From assembly GCA_963823435.1 (NCBI GenBank), contig CAWGLN010000001.1, positions 1 to 64,000 on the forward strand: a stretch of DNA of 64,000 bases. The letters run 5' to 3'. The DNA is from CAKZML01 sp963823435 (GTDB taxonomy: Bacteria; Pseudomonadota; Gammaproteobacteria; Steroidobacterales; BM003). The translations under genes were made by a program, and so were the position numbers. Below the pieces are notes generated by a model. The model had not been told where the DNA came from, ran no database searches, and saw only the letters and a program-made list of their open reading frames with translations. Below, one piece after another: positions 1 to 9,888 of this stretch; within the stretch, counting starts at the first letter, position 1, and the number at the start of each line of letters is the position of its first letter.

Positions 1-1676
1 GCGGGCATGATTGATTTCGGGGATATGGTGCACGCGCCACTGGTCACCGACCTTACCGTGGCCGCCACCTACAGGTCTTTGGCGCCCGGGACATCGTGGG
101 CTGCGGTGTGCGACATGCTTTCGGCCTACCAGGCCGTCAATCCGCTGCAGGAGGATGAAATCGAACTGATCCCGGGTCTTATTGCAGGCCGTATGGCCAT
201 GTCCGCTACCATCGCCCAGTGGCGGGCGAGTGAGCACCCGGAAAACACCGACTACATCCTGGCCGACTTCCCTTCCACCTGGCAGGCCATGGAAGCGCTG
301 GCTGCGACGGATTACGACCAGATGGTACAGGCCCTGCGCCGGGCCGCAGGCTACCCGGGGCGCAGCGCCATTTCTGCTGACAAGGAATCGCCCGAACATT
401 ACCGGGCATTGCTGGAACGACGTCGTATGGCGCTGGGACCGGCGATGCGGCTGTTTTACGACAAGCCGGTACACGTGGTTCGCGGTGACGGAGCCCTGGC
501 TGTTCGATAGCCAGGGCGATCGGTACCTCGACAGCTACAACAACGTGGCCCACGTGGGGCACGCGCACCCGGAGGTGGCTGCGGCCATCGCGTCCCAGTC
601 CCGAACGCTCAATACCAACACCCGGTACTTGCACGAAAACATCGTGGAGTTGTCCGAGCGTCTTGCTGCCACGCTGCCCGGTGACCTCAGCGTGTGTATG
701 TTCGTGTGCACCGGTAGCGAGGCCAATGACCTGGCCCTGCAGATCGCTCGCGCAAACAGTGGCAACCGCGGATGCATCGTTTCCGCCCATGCCTATCATG
801 GAAACACCACCGCCGTTTTCCAGATGTCGCCCGAAGATTGCCCGCCAGACATGCGGGAGAGCTGGCTGGAAACGGTACCCCGGCCCGGACATCTATGGCG
901 GCCTGTACCGGGGAGAGGATGCGGTCGCCCGATACGCCAGCCACCTGGACCAGGCTATCGCCAAGCTGGCCGAGCGGGGTGAGGGTACTGCCAGCGTAAT
1001 CTTCGACAACATTTTCAGTAGCGAGGGCGTCTTCCCGCCCCCGCCCGGATACCTCCAGGCGGCCTACGCGAAAGTCAGGGCTGCCGGGGGCCTGTGCATT
1101 GCTGACGAGGTCCAGTCAGGATTCGGTCGTACCGGTGACCACATGTGGGGGTTTTCACATGACGGCGTCATACCCGGATATCGTCACCCTGGGCAAACCC
1201 ATGGGTAACGGACACCCCATCGCCGCGGTGATCACCACGCCGGCCATCGCCGAGGAATTCGCTCGTAAACGGCACTATTTCAACACCTTCGGCGGCAACC
1301 CGGTGTCCTGTGCGGCGGGCCTTGCTGTGCTGCGCGTCCTGGAGCGGGAGCAACTGCAGGAACATGCCCGCGTCACGGGCGAGTATCTGCGCAAGGGCCT
1401 GCGCGAATTGATGGACCACCATGAGTTGATCGGCGATGTGCGCGGCGCCGGTCTGTTTAATGCGGTGGAGCTGGTTACCGACCGCAAGCTGCGAACCCCG
1501 GCGGTTGACCAAACCGCCCGGGTGATTAACCGCTTGAAAGAGCTGGGTATCTTTGTCGGACTCACGGGGACACGCAACAATGCTATGGAAGCTGCGCCCG
1601 CCCATGGTCTTTGCCAAGCCCGCAGGCGGACTTGCTTATCGAGGCCTGGATCGGGCCCATTCGGGACAGCGGCTGA
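1..1676 (+). pseudogene. Phosphotransferase-class III aminotransferase fusion, 5' truncated and frameshifted
   Basis: The window opens inside the gene. The first residues (IDFGDM) are the metal-binding end of an aminoglycoside-phosphotransferase-like kinase domain. A linker follows, then a PLP-dependent class III aminotransferase with the motifs TGSEAND, HAYHGNT, ADEVQSGFGRTG and GKPMGNG; the lysine in GKPMGNG should bind PLP. Kinase-aminotransferase fusions of this type belong to the family of ethanolamine-phosphate phospho-lyase-like enzymes; the substrate here is unknown. The frame is lost near 505, 885, 1173, 1580 and 1615, mostly by one extra base in a short C or G run. Restoring these gives continuous homology to a TGA at 1674-1676. 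Either a decaying gene or uncorrected sequencing errors. Family certain, intactness not. Confidence 0.8.
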
Positions 1677-1731
1677 ACCAGGTCACACGTACCGGACGTC
1701 GTATCAACGACCACCATTGAAAGGAACTCGC

Positions 1732-3093
1732 ATGACACAAACCAACCACCAGGAACGCGAATTTGAGGTCGTGATTTGGGGGGCTACCGGCTTCACCGGC
1801 AGTTTGGTCGCGGGCTACCTGGCCTCGGAATACGGGGTGGGGAAAGACTTGCGCTGGGCGATTGCGGGTCGTAACCAGGGACGTCTGGAAGCGATCAGGA
1901 AATCGCTGGGCAAGGACGCCGGTACGCTACCGATTATCCTGGCCGACAGTCACGATGGGGTATCCCTGGCCAACATGGTCAAACGCACCAGGGTGGTGTG
2001 TTCCACCGTGGGACCCTTCGCAAAATACGGCAGCGAACTCGTGGCGGCCTGCGCCAAGCATGGCACCGACTACTGCGATATCACCGGTGAAGCCCACTGG
2101 ATACGCGCCATGATCGATGCCCACGAAAAAGCGGCAAAGAAATCCGGCGCCCGTATTGTCAATTGTTGCGGCTTCGACAGCCTGCCCTCGGACCTGGGAA
2201 CGCTGTTTGTGCAAAACGCCATGAAGACCCGGCACGGTGTGGCGGCCTCGGAGGTTGCCCTGCGGGTGCGCAGGATGAAGGGCAAGTTCAGCGGCGGTAC
2301 TGCTGCGAGTATGCTCGCAGCGTTTGAAGCCGGCGCCAGCGACAAGTCCGTGCGCAGAACCCTGGCCCATCCCTATTCTCTCAATCCGGCAGGTGAGCAA
2401 AAGGGTCCGCCCTCAACCGATCCCCAGGCCCCGCGTTGGGATGAGGACGTGCAGTCGTGGATCGCGCCTTTCATCATGGCCAATATCAATACCAAGATCG
2501 TGCGCCGGTCCAACGCCTTGTCCGACTGGTCGTACGGGCGGAATTTTCGATACAGCGAAGCCATGATGACCGGCAGGGGTGCCGCAGGATTCGCCCGGGC
2601 CGCCATGCTGACGGCCTCGTTGGCGGGCTTCATGACCCTGGCCGCCATACCGCCGACCCGAAGCCTGCTAAACCGGTTTTTCCTGCCACAGCCCGGCGAG
2701 GGCCCCAGCCCGCAGGAACGCGAACAGGGTATGTTTGATATCCTGCTGGTGGCCCAACATCCGGAAAATGACGACATCAGCCTGACCGCAAGGGTCACTG
2801 CAGACAGGGACCCGGGTTACGGTGCCACCTGCAGAATGCTGGGAGAAAGCGCTGTATGCCTCGCCAGGGATAGCCAGCCTCGCGGCCTCGCCGGTGGTTT
2901 CTGGACCCCGGCCATCGCCATGGGGCAGCAACTGATAGACCGCTTGTGCGAGAAAGCCGGCATGACCTTCAGCCTGGTGCCGTCCAAATCCGGCGACCGA
3001 CTAGACGATCAATCGCGGCAGCATCAAGGTCGCGATTCCCAGCACCAGGAAAAAGCCGCACATATCGGTGATGGTGGTCAACACCGGTCCTGA
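1732..3093 (+). CDS. Trans-acting enoyl reductase / saccharopine dehydrogenase-like protein
   Basis: The start ATG lies 55 nt after the aminotransferase stop, with GGAAC just upstream. An N-terminal Rossmann dinucleotide fold is seen in the motif WGATGFTGSLVAGYL (residues about 13-27), followed by AGRN and a variable central domain. The hydrophobic stretch around residues 285-315 (TASLAGFMTLAAIPP) and the ending GGFWTPAIAMGQQLIDRL are usual in the family that includes mycobacterial trans-acting enoyl reductases. It probably reduces a lipid or polyketide-like substrate with NAD(P)H. The last about 30 codons run antisense into the end of mgtE and do not look like protein of this family. A one-base shift would stop the protein at the TAG at 3002-3004, so the true end may be near 3000. 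Confidence 0.75.
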   Translation: MTQTNHQEREFEVVIWGATGFTGSLVAGYLASEYGVGKDLRWAIAGRNQGRLEAIRKSLGKDAGTLPIILADSHDGVSLANMVKRTRVVCSTVGPFAKYGSELVAACAKHGTDYCDITGEAHWIRAMIDAHEKAAKKSGARIVNCCGFDSLPSDLGTLFVQNAMKTRHGVAASEVALRVRRMKGKFSGGTAASMLAAFEAGASDKSVRRTLAHPYSLNPAGEQKGPPSTDPQAPRWDEDVQSWIAPFIMANINTKIVRRSNALSDWSYGRNFRYSEAMMTGRGAAGFARAAMLTASLAGFMTLAAIPPTRSLLNRFFLPQPGEGPSPQEREQGMFDILLVAQHPENDDISLTARVTADRDPGYGATCRMLGESAVCLARDSQPRGLAGGFWTPAIAMGQQLIDRLCEKAGMTFSLVPSKSGDRLDDQSRQHQGRDSQHQEKAAHIGDGGQHRS

Positions 3094-4362
3094 GGCCAGC
3101 GCCGGATCCACCTTGAAGCCCTTCAGGACCAGGGGCACCGTGCCGCCTATACCAACCGCCACCACGGTGTTCAGCGCGAGGGCCGAACCGACCACCACAC
3201 CCAGCCAGGGATTACCTTTCCAGATCCAGCCGGCCAATGCCACCAGTCCGCCCAGGGCAATGCCATTGAGAATCCCTACAGGTACCTCTCGCCACAGCAC
3301 ACGCATGGCATCGGCGGGCTTCACAACACCCAGGGTGAGTTCACGCATGCTCACGGCCACGGCCTGATTTCCCGAACAGCCGCTCATGTCGGACACGATG
3401 GGCAGGAACACCGCCAGCGCAATTACCGCGCTCAGCGTGTCCTGGAAATAGGCGATCACGCTGGCCGCAAGGATATTCAACAGTACGTTGACGCTGAGCC
3501 AGGACAAGCGACGACCGGAGCGGGTAAAGATGGGCATGGAGCGCAGTTCCTCGCCACCAACGATCCCTCGCGCTTTCAAATTGTCCTCTTCCGCCTTCTC
3601 CGCCAGCGCATCATAGACGGCCCGCCGGCGCACCACACCGACCATCTTGTTGTGTTCGTCGACCGCCGGCACCGCCGACATCTCGTGATCATCAAAAAAC
3701 TCGCCCAGGGCCTCCATCGAGGCTTCGACGGATACCGCTTCAGGTGTCGCCATGACCTTTTTGACCGGCCGGTCGGGATCGCCGAAAACCAGGTCACGCA
3801 GCCGCATCACACCGCGCAAATCCCCGGCCTTGCCCAGCACATACAAGTACTGCACGTTGTACAGGGCGTAGTCTTCAGGCCGGGAGGACAAATCCTGTAT
3901 AACCGCCTTGACCGTAATATCATCCGGATAGCTGATGAACTCGGTCATCATCAGGCCACCCGCAGTGTCCGCCGGATAGGCGATAAGTTGCCGGGCGTCG
4001 GCCGCATCCTCACTGTCCATGTGAAACAGGATCCGCTCCACATCCTCCGAATCCAGTTCCGCCAACAGGTCAGCCTGATCGTCGCTGTCCATTTCGGTGA
4101 CGATGCTGGCCGCCTCTTCGGGCTCCAATTCATCCAGCAAGTCCGCCACGTGGGAGTCCGGTACATCCTCCATCAACTCGGCGGCCGACTGGGGGGATAT
4201 GGTCAGCAACAGTTTGCGCTGCTCATCGTGACTCAGCCGGAAAATCGCCCTGACGGTTTCGTTGGCATCCAGGGTCTCGAGGTAGGCCTCGAGCTTGTCA
4301 GCCTGGTCCAGCTCGGTTAATTCGCGCAGAACTTCCCAGGGCCGTTGCGTCGTTTGTTCCAT
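3001..4362 (-). CDS. mgtE: Magnesium transporter MgtE
   Basis: A protein of 453 residues with the full MgtE layout. It starts with a cytoplasmic N-domain of acidic helical repeats (LADLLDELEPEEAASIV, LLAELDSEDVERIL; residues about 20-130). A CBS pair follows (about 135-255), then five membrane segments (about 285-450) with the pore motif SGCSGNQA. MgtE is a homodimeric Mg2+ channel of the inner membrane, closed by Mg2+ binding to the N and CBS domains. An AGGAGTG ribosome-binding site precedes the ATG. The gene is convergent with, and overlaps, the enoyl-reductase-like gene. I found no recognisable Mg2+ riboswitch in the upstream 250 nt. Confidence 0.96.
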   Translation of the reverse strand: MEQTTQRPWEVLRELTELDQADKLEAYLETLDANETVRAIFRLSHDEQRKLLLTISPQSAAELMEDVPDSHVADLLDELEPEEAASIVTEMDSDDQADLLAELDSEDVERILFHMDSEDAADARQLIAYPADTAGGLMMTEFISYPDDITVKAVIQDLSSRPEDYALYNVQYLYVLGKAGDLRGVMRLRDLVFGDPDRPVKKVMATPEAVSVEASMEALGEFFDDHEMSAVPAVDEHNKMVGVVRRRAVYDALAEKAEEDNLKARGIVGGEELRSMPIFTRSGRRLSWLSVNVLLNILAASVIAYFQDTLSAVIALAVFLPIVSDMSGCSGNQAVAVSMRELTLGVVKPADAMRVLWREVPVGILNGIALGGLVALAGWIWKGNPWLGVVVGSALALNTVVAVGIGGTVPLVLKGFKVDPALASGPVLTTITDMCGFFLVLGIATLMLPRLIV

Positions 4363-4530
4363 TTTTCACTCCTGGATAAATTGCCTGAGACTTTCCCCGC
4401 TCCAACCCTGCGCAGCTGGCACGCAAATTCGTTGGTATCTGGTGGGAATCACCGCGCCGCATTATTCCCTCATGAGAAGGCATGCCTGCGCAAGCGCGAA
4501 ATAAGTGGTACACGGAAACAGGTTCCGCCA

Positions 4531-4550
4531 GGCCAGCTGTCACGCTGGCC
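4531..4550. other. Hairpin in the mgtE upstream region
   Basis: Between the start of mgtE and the end of the next gene lie about 250 nt without a gene. The only obvious structure is a seven-base-pair stem, GGCCAGC / GCTGGCC, with a six-base loop. No T-run follows on either strand, so it is not a classical terminator. It could belong to the mgtE leader or to the 3' end of the upstream minus-strand gene. Confidence 0.35.
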
Positions 4551-4615
4551 AACTCGGCTGCGGCGTCCGGTTGCGACCGGTCAGACGGTCGCCCGGCGAG
4601 AATATCGCAAAGCGT

Positions 4616-5008
4616 TCAGCGCAGCTGAATCTTGCCGCCGCCGGGCATACCGCCCATACCGCCTCGCTCTGCGCCTGGCACCACGATGGAGGACGCCGCC
4701 TCCCGACGCATTTCCTGCAATTTCTTCATCGTGTCTTCGACTGCCTGCTCAGCGGCGGGTCCAAACATTTCGATGGCCTCGCGCAGCCCCCCGGCCTTGA
4801 GCTCAAAGCTCAGTGGCAACGGACCCGCCTGGGTATAAATCTGGGCCTGGCCAATATAACGAACGGGGCGTGAGGGGTCTTCTTCACCATCCGCGGTCAG
4901 GGGAATCAGGCGTTGAATACTGCCTATCTTGCGGTCTGAAATGATTTCTTCACGATACAGATCGTTGGCGTCCATACGGGTTTCAGGCTGATTTGTTTGA
5001 TTGACCAT
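4616..5008 (-). CDS. Conserved hypothetical cytoplasmic protein
   Basis: A protein of 130 residues that I do not recognise by function. It has no signal peptide or membrane segment. The N-terminal part (LYREEIISDRKIGSIQRL, residues about 17-35) is followed by a beta-rich stretch (VRYIGQAQIYTQAGPLPLSFEL), then an acidic helix that looks amphipathic (AAEQAVEDTMKKLQEMRRE). The tail is glycine- and methionine-rich and flexible (GGMGGMPGGG). I recall similar small proteins with a Gly/Met tail in other gammaproteobacteria, but none with a known role. The gene is transcribed divergently from uup, with about 145 nt between the start codons. Confidence 0.7.
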   Translation of the reverse strand: MVNQTNQPETRMDANDLYREEIISDRKIGSIQRLIPLTADGEEDPSRPVRYIGQAQIYTQAGPLPLSFELKAGGLREAIEMFGPAAEQAVEDTMKKLQEMRREAASSIVVPGAERGGMGGMPGGGKIQLR

Positions 5009-5154
5009 GGCAGTTTCCGGTGCTTCCTGTTAATCGATTTGAGGTGACGGCTAGAGTATCAGGAACCGGCCCCTTGTGCTTGCGCACCAATCGGCGCTGG
5101 CTGACTCCAGTCAGTGGTATAGTGCACGCCGCAAGCAACCCCCCGAGACCCCGC

Positions 5155-7050
5155 ATGCCCCTGCTGAGACTGGAAAAAGCAAACCTGGCCTATGGCCACA
5201 AGCCGCTGCTTGAAAACGCCGACCTGGAGATTTTCCGGGGTGAACGCGTATGTTTGCTCGGCAGGAATGGCGAAGGCAAAACGTCGATGATGCGCTTGCT
5301 GGCAGGGCAGGTTCAGCCTGACGATGGCAAGTGCTGGCTGAGGCCGGGCCTCCGGGTATCGCAACTGAGTCAGGAAGCTGACCTGGATAGCGATGACATG
5401 GTATTCGATGTGGTGGCGGAGGGGCTGCCCGGACTGGCCGGGTTGCTCTCGGACTACCATGCCGCAGCCATGCGCATGGCGAGTGATCCAGGCACCGCAG
5501 AAGTAAACCGACTGGCCGAACTGCAACATGAACTGGAGGCGGCCAACGGTTGGCAGCTGGAACAGCAGGTTGAAACGGTTTTGAGCCGCCTGGCTCTGGA
5601 TGGAGATGCGCCTTTTAGCTCCCTGTCAGGGGGATGGCGTCGCCGCGCCATGCTGGCCAGGGCCCTGGTCAGCGAACCGGATATCCTGCTGCTGGATGAG
5701 CCCACCAACCACCTGGATATCGAGGCCATCGCCTGGCTTGAAGAATTCCTGCTGGAATACACCGGCGCGTTACTCTTTGTCAGCCATGACCGGGCCTTTG
5801 TACGCCGTATGGCCACCCGCATACTTGAACTGGACCGCGGGCGCCTGAGCTCCTGGCCCGGCGACTACGACGCCTATCTCGCGGGCAAGGCCGAGCAACT
5901 GGAAACCGAGGCCAGGCATAACGCCCTGTTCGACAAGCGCCTGTCCGAGGAAGAAGTCTGGATACGCCAGGGAATAAAAGCCAGGCGCACCCGCAATGAG
6001 GGTCGGGTGAGGGCTCTGGAGGCCATGCGGGAACAACGTCGGGAACGACGGGAACGCGGTGGCAACGCAGTATTTCAAATTGAGTCCGGAGAAAGTTCCG
6101 GCAAGCTCGTGTTTGAAGCCAAGCACGTGAATTTCGGCTACGGCGAAAACATGGTGATCAGGGATTTCAGCACCCGCATCATGCGTGGCGACCGGATTGG
6201 CATCATCGGGCCGAACGGCGCCGGTAAATCCACCCTGGTCAAACTGTTGCTGGGCGAACTGAACCCGGTCAGCGGCACCCTGTCACGGGGTACCAAGCTG
6301 GAGGTCGCCTATTTCGACCAGCAACGGGCCCAGCTGGATCCGGAAAGATCGGTCATGGACAACGTGGCCGACGGCAACCAGTACGTCATGATATCCGGCA
6401 ACCGTCGCCATGTGGCGGGCTATCTGCAGGATTTTCTGTTTCCGCCCGAGCGTTTGCAATCACCGGTCAAGAGCCTGTCCGGCGGTGAGCGTAACCGCTT
6501 GCTGCTGGCCAGGCTGTTCACCCAGCCCGCCAATCTCCTGGTCATGGACGAACCCACCAACGACCTGGACGTGGAAACCCTGGAATTGCTCGAGGAACTG
6601 ATCAGCCAGTACCCGGGCACCCTGCTGCTGGTCAGCCATGATCGGACATTCCTGGACAACGTGGTCACCAGCAGCCTGGTGATCACAAGTGAAGGCAGGG
6701 TAGAGGAATATGTTGGCGGCTACACGGATTGGCTGCGCCAGCGACCCCGTCCAGGAAGCACCTCCGCACCCCGACCCCGGGCCGAGCCAAAACCACAGGG
6801 AACTCAGAAGCCGGTCAAGTTGTCCTACAAACAACAAAGGGAACTGGACGGTCTGCCGGGTCGCATCGAGGAACTGGAGAATGAGCAAGCCAGGCTTACT
6901 GCACTGATCAGCCAGGCCAGCTTCTACCAGCAGGACAAGGACCTGATCCAGACCACCCTGAAAAAACTGGAACAGGCCAACGCCGAACTCGAAACGGTGT
7001 TCGAACGCTGGGCGGAACTCGAGGCCCGTGGTAAACCAGATGTACAGTAA
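5155..7050 (+). CDS. uup: ABC-F family ATPase Uup
   Basis: A protein of 631 residues with two ABC ATPase domains and no membrane domain, the length of E. coli Uup (635). The first site has Walker A GRNGEGKTS (residues 36-44), signature LSGGW and Walker B LLLDEPTNHLD. The second has GPNGAGKST, LSGGERNR and LVMDEPTNDLD. An arginine-rich interdomain linker lies between them. A C-terminal coiled coil (about 560-631) is the DNA/ribosome-binding tail specific to Uup. ABC-F proteins act on the ribosome; Uup is also linked to precise excision of transposons. The frame is open further upstream, but homology begins at the ATG at 5155 (MPLLRLEKANLAYG). Confidence 0.95.
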   Translation: MPLLRLEKANLAYGHKPLLENADLEIFRGERVCLLGRNGEGKTSMMRLLAGQVQPDDGKCWLRPGLRVSQLSQEADLDSDDMVFDVVAEGLPGLAGLLSDYHAAAMRMASDPGTAEVNRLAELQHELEAANGWQLEQQVETVLSRLALDGDAPFSSLSGGWRRRAMLARALVSEPDILLLDEPTNHLDIEAIAWLEEFLLEYTGALLFVSHDRAFVRRMATRILELDRGRLSSWPGDYDAYLAGKAEQLETEARHNALFDKRLSEEEVWIRQGIKARRTRNEGRVRALEAMREQRRERRERGGNAVFQIESGESSGKLVFEAKHVNFGYGENMVIRDFSTRIMRGDRIGIIGPNGAGKSTLVKLLLGELNPVSGTLSRGTKLEVAYFDQQRAQLDPERSVMDNVADGNQYVMISGNRRHVAGYLQDFLFPPERLQSPVKSLSGGERNRLLLARLFTQPANLLVMDEPTNDLDVETLELLEELISQYPGTLLLVSHDRTFLDNVVTSSLVITSEGRVEEYVGGYTDWLRQRPRPGSTSAPRPRAEPKPQGTQKPVKLSYKQQRELDGLPGRIEELENEQARLTALISQASFYQQDKDLIQTTLKKLEQANAELETVFERWAELEARGKPDVQ

Positions 7051-7130
7051 CATTTCTGTGGGCCTATTGGCGTGCGCTTCGCAGCCAGGGTCCAGGTCTA
7101 TTTCAACACAACAATAATCAGGGGAACCCC

Positions 7131-7925
7131 ATGCGCCACCTAGCGATTGTTCTTTTGTCCACCCTGGTCCTGGTGGCCTGTTCCCAGGAACCAGCCACCC
7201 CGGTTAATACCGCCGACCAATCAGCGACAGTTGAAAATATGGACCCTGTAACGGCGGCCATCGCGAACACCCAGAGACCGGATACCGACAGGGTCATCGA
7301 CCAGCGACGCAAACCGGCCGAGGTGCTTGCATTTTTCGCCATCCAACCGGGTATGACAGTGCTGGATATGTATTCGGGTGGCGGTTACTACACCCAACTC
7401 CTGTCCGGCGTAGTGGGTGAGCAGGGCAAGGTCTATGCTCACAACAACACGCCCTACCTGAACTGGCAAGGCGAAGCCATCAAGGCGCGTTACCAGCCAG
7501 GGATAATGAGCAATGTTGAGCGCTTCACCGCGGAAAACAATCAGCTGGACCTGCCTGCCGGCACTTTCGATGCGGTCCTGATGATCCTCAGCTATCACGA
7601 TGTGTATCACGTGGATCCGGACAATGGCTGGGAAAAAATTGACGGCCCCGCCATGCTGGCCCAGCTGTTCCAGTCCATGAAACCCGGCGCTGTGCTGGGT
7701 GTGATAGATCACGCTGCGACCGCCGGCGCCCCGCCCGAAACCGGCGAGACACTGCACCGTATCGACCCGCAGCTGGCGCTACAGGAAATCACGGCGGCCG
7801 GTTTCCTCTTCGAGGCCAGCAGCGATGTCCTGGCAAACCCCGGGGATGACCACACCATGCACACGTTCTCCGAGGAGATGCGTGGCAAGACCGACCGCTT
7901 TGTGTTTCGTTTCCGGCGTCCTTGA
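7131..7925 (+). CDS. Secreted class I SAM-dependent methyltransferase-like lipoprotein
   Basis: The N-terminus is a lipoprotein signal peptide with lipobox LVAC (Cys17), so the protein is predicted to be anchored in the periplasm. Residues about 70-260 form a class I methyltransferase fold with the glycine-rich SAM motif VLDMYSGGGYYTQLL and later strands MILSYHDVYH and VIDHAA. This matches the predicted exported methyltransferases of COG4798. Why such a fold is exported is unexplained, since SAM is not known in the periplasm; it may bind another ligand. A GGGGAA site sits just before the ATG. The gene follows uup after 80 nt and stands alone. Confidence 0.82.
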   Translation: MRHLAIVLLSTLVLVACSQEPATPVNTADQSATVENMDPVTAAIANTQRPDTDRVIDQRRKPAEVLAFFAIQPGMTVLDMYSGGGYYTQLLSGVVGEQGKVYAHNNTPYLNWQGEAIKARYQPGIMSNVERFTAENNQLDLPAGTFDAVLMILSYHDVYHVDPDNGWEKIDGPAMLAQLFQSMKPGAVLGVIDHAATAGAPPETGETLHRIDPQLALQEITAAGFLFEASSDVLANPGDDHTMHTFSEEMRGKTDRFVFRFRRP

Positions 7926-8111
7926 AAGCCTGAACGGCAGTGCCGGGGCTGCCAGGCGTCACCGTCGAGTAACATCAGCCAGCACGGAACCGCCCCCTGC
8001 TTCGGAAAGTCGCTATCGAATAGCCTTGCTTCAGCTGCTAACTTGACTGCGTCTAATTGAAAACTCGGCCCTGGGGAGAAACGGCCGCAACAGGAACCGG
8101 TAGCGACAGGA

Positions 8112-8495
8112 ATGGAACGAGCAAACAAGCGTATAAAGCGCGAATTCCTGACCATGACCAAGATGGTGGGCATGTATTGCGCCAGGTTTCACCGACCCGG
8201 TGAAGAGGTCTGCCCGAAGTGCGCAGAGTTCCTTGGTTACGCGTCTCGTCGGCTGGAAAAATGTCCCTATGGCGAAGACAAGCCCACCTGTGTAAATTGC
8301 CCGATCCATTGCTACAAACCGGAGCAGAAAGCGTTAGCCAGTCAGATCATGCGCTATGCCGGGCCCCGGATGTTGTTGCGTCACCCTTTGCTTGCCATCG
8401 CACACAAACTGGACGGTTTTCGCAAGGTTGGCCACCCCATCGAGTTGGGCCGGGAACAGCGGCTCAAGGAACGCCAGGGTAAGGCACCCAGGTAA
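8112..8495 (+). CDS. ygbA: YgbA family nitrosative-stress protein
   Basis: A protein of 127 residues with seven cysteines in the first 70 positions (C23, C34, C37, C51, C60, C63, C67), including C-P-K-C and CVNCPIHC, followed by YKPEQ and a basic helical tail. This is the pattern of the YgbA family, whose E. coli member is induced by nitric oxide through NsrR. The clustered cysteines suggest a metal or iron-sulfur site. The next gene makes protoporphyrin for haem, so the pair may be part of a response to NO damage of iron cofactors (inference). A weak GACAGG precedes the start. I did not find an NsrR-like dyad upstream. Confidence 0.85.
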   Translation: MERANKRIKREFLTMTKMVGMYCARFHRPGEEVCPKCAEFLGYASRRLEKCPYGEDKPTCVNCPIHCYKPEQKALASQIMRYAGPRMLLRHPLLAIAHKLDGFRKVGHPIELGREQRLKERQGKAPR

Positions 8496-8544
8496 CATCA
8501 AGATTCACCAACAGGGCCCGGCCAGACCGGGTTGGTAGTTGCAT

Positions 8545-9879
8545 ATGAAGATAGCCATTGTCGGTGCAGGCATCAGTGGTCTGAGCGCAGCCTTTTACCT
8601 TAAACAGCAACTGCCCGATTGCTCCCTGACTGTTTTCGATTCCGCATCTCGACCCGGCGGCACCATGCAAACGGTCAATGTGGGCGGCTTTCTGTTCGAG
8701 GGTGGTGGCAACGGCTTTTTGACCAACAAGCCCGACAGCCTGCAATTGGCGCGTGACAGTGGCGCGGAGCACCTTTTGCTGCCCAGCTCCGACCTGGCCC
8801 GCAAGCGTTATATCTTCCACAACGGCATGCACAGGATGCCGGAATCCCCGCCCCTGTTCCTCAAGTCCGGTCTGCTCACCTTGCGTCAGAAACTGCGTGT
8901 TGCAGGTGAGTTTTTTGTTCCGAAAAAAGAGGGCGAAACCGAGGAGACCTTGCAGGAATTCGGTTATCGACGGGTAGGCAAGGGATTCACCGATGTGTTC
9001 CTGGATGCCATGGTAGCCGGCATTTACGCCACGACTCCGGATCGCGTTTCCGTGCAGGCGGCCTTCCCCATGGTGGTGGCGCTGGAGCGAGAATACGGGG
9101 GTCTGTTCAGGGGTATGCTGGCCAAGCGCAAAAAAGGCGCCGGCCCCGGCGGTGTTCTCACCAGTTTCCGAGGAGGTGTGGGCTCATTCATCTCCCACCT
9201 GGCCGAGATTATCGAGGCCGAGTGGCGCCTGGGTTTTCCGGTTACCCGCGTACAAGAGGACAGCAACGGGTTCCGCATAACGGCAAACGGCAACTCGGAA
9301 TCCTTTGACCGGGTGATTGTCAGCGCACCCGCCTTTGCGGCTGCAGACATGCTCTCAACCATGGACCCCGGTCTGGGCGAGAAACTGGGCGCCATCGATT
9401 ACTCACCCGTAGCGGTTGTGGGCTTGGGCTACGAGTCACTGGATCATCCGCTGGATGGCTTCGGTTTGCTCACCACCAGCGCCGCTGGTCTGCCCATACT
9501 GGGTGTGCTCTGGGACAGCAGCATCTTTCCCGACCGGGCGCCAGATGGCGCCAAGTCAGTACGCGTCATGATCGGCGGTCAGCGCAATCCGGAACTGGTG
9601 GCACTGGATGACAAGCAATTGCTGAAAATCGCCCGCGAGGGTCTGCTCAAGACCATGGGTGTCGATGCAAAGCCCGACGCAATTTTTGTTCGCCGTTGGG
9701 AGCGGGGAATCCCCAGCTATGCGCCGGGACACCTGGACCGGGTGGCCGACATTTTCGAGCGCCTGGATGCCCACCCGGGACTGCACTTGTGCGCCAACGC
9801 CTACGGTGGCATCGCCATGAACGATTGCGTGCGCAACGGCCGGGAACTCGCCTTGCGCATAGCCGGGTCCGCAGGCTAG
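8545..9879 (+). CDS. hemY: HemY-type protoporphyrinogen / coproporphyrinogen oxidase
   Basis: A protein of 444 residues. It begins with a GxGxxG FAD-binding motif (IVGAGISGLSAAFYL, residues 4-18), followed by RPGGTMQT and the GGFLFEGGGNGF segment that lines the active site. The C-terminal FAD motif is HLCANAYGGIAMNDCVRNG. This is the oxygen-dependent HemY/PPOX family of haem biosynthesis; family alone does not show whether it uses coproporphyrinogen III or protoporphyrinogen IX. In Gram-negative bacteria it normally acts at the inner membrane on protoporphyrinogen IX. The ATG at 8545 fits homology; a TTG two codons upstream is possible. It ends 9 nt before the convergent CBS gene. Confidence 0.9.
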   Translation: MKIAIVGAGISGLSAAFYLKQQLPDCSLTVFDSASRPGGTMQTVNVGGFLFEGGGNGFLTNKPDSLQLARDSGAEHLLLPSSDLARKRYIFHNGMHRMPESPPLFLKSGLLTLRQKLRVAGEFFVPKKEGETEETLQEFGYRRVGKGFTDVFLDAMVAGIYATTPDRVSVQAAFPMVVALEREYGGLFRGMLAKRKKGAGPGGVLTSFRGGVGSFISHLAEIIEAEWRLGFPVTRVQEDSNGFRITANGNSESFDRVIVSAPAFAAADMLSTMDPGLGEKLGAIDYSPVAVVGLGYESLDHPLDGFGLLTTSAAGLPILGVLWDSSIFPDRAPDGAKSVRVMIGGQRNPELVALDDKQLLKIAREGLLKTMGVDAKPDAIFVRRWERGIPSYAPGHLDRVADIFERLDAHPGLHLCANAYGGIAMNDCVRNGRELALRIAGSAG

Positions 9880-9888
9880 GCGCGGACC

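Noticed and set aside
4363..4615. Mg2+ riboswitch (M-box) before mgtE
   Set aside because: Only one simple hairpin is visible and none of the M-box sequence elements could be recognised.
4363..4615. Small RNA gene (4.5S, 6S) in the mgtE upstream gap
   Set aside because: None of the conserved sequence blocks of these RNAs is present.
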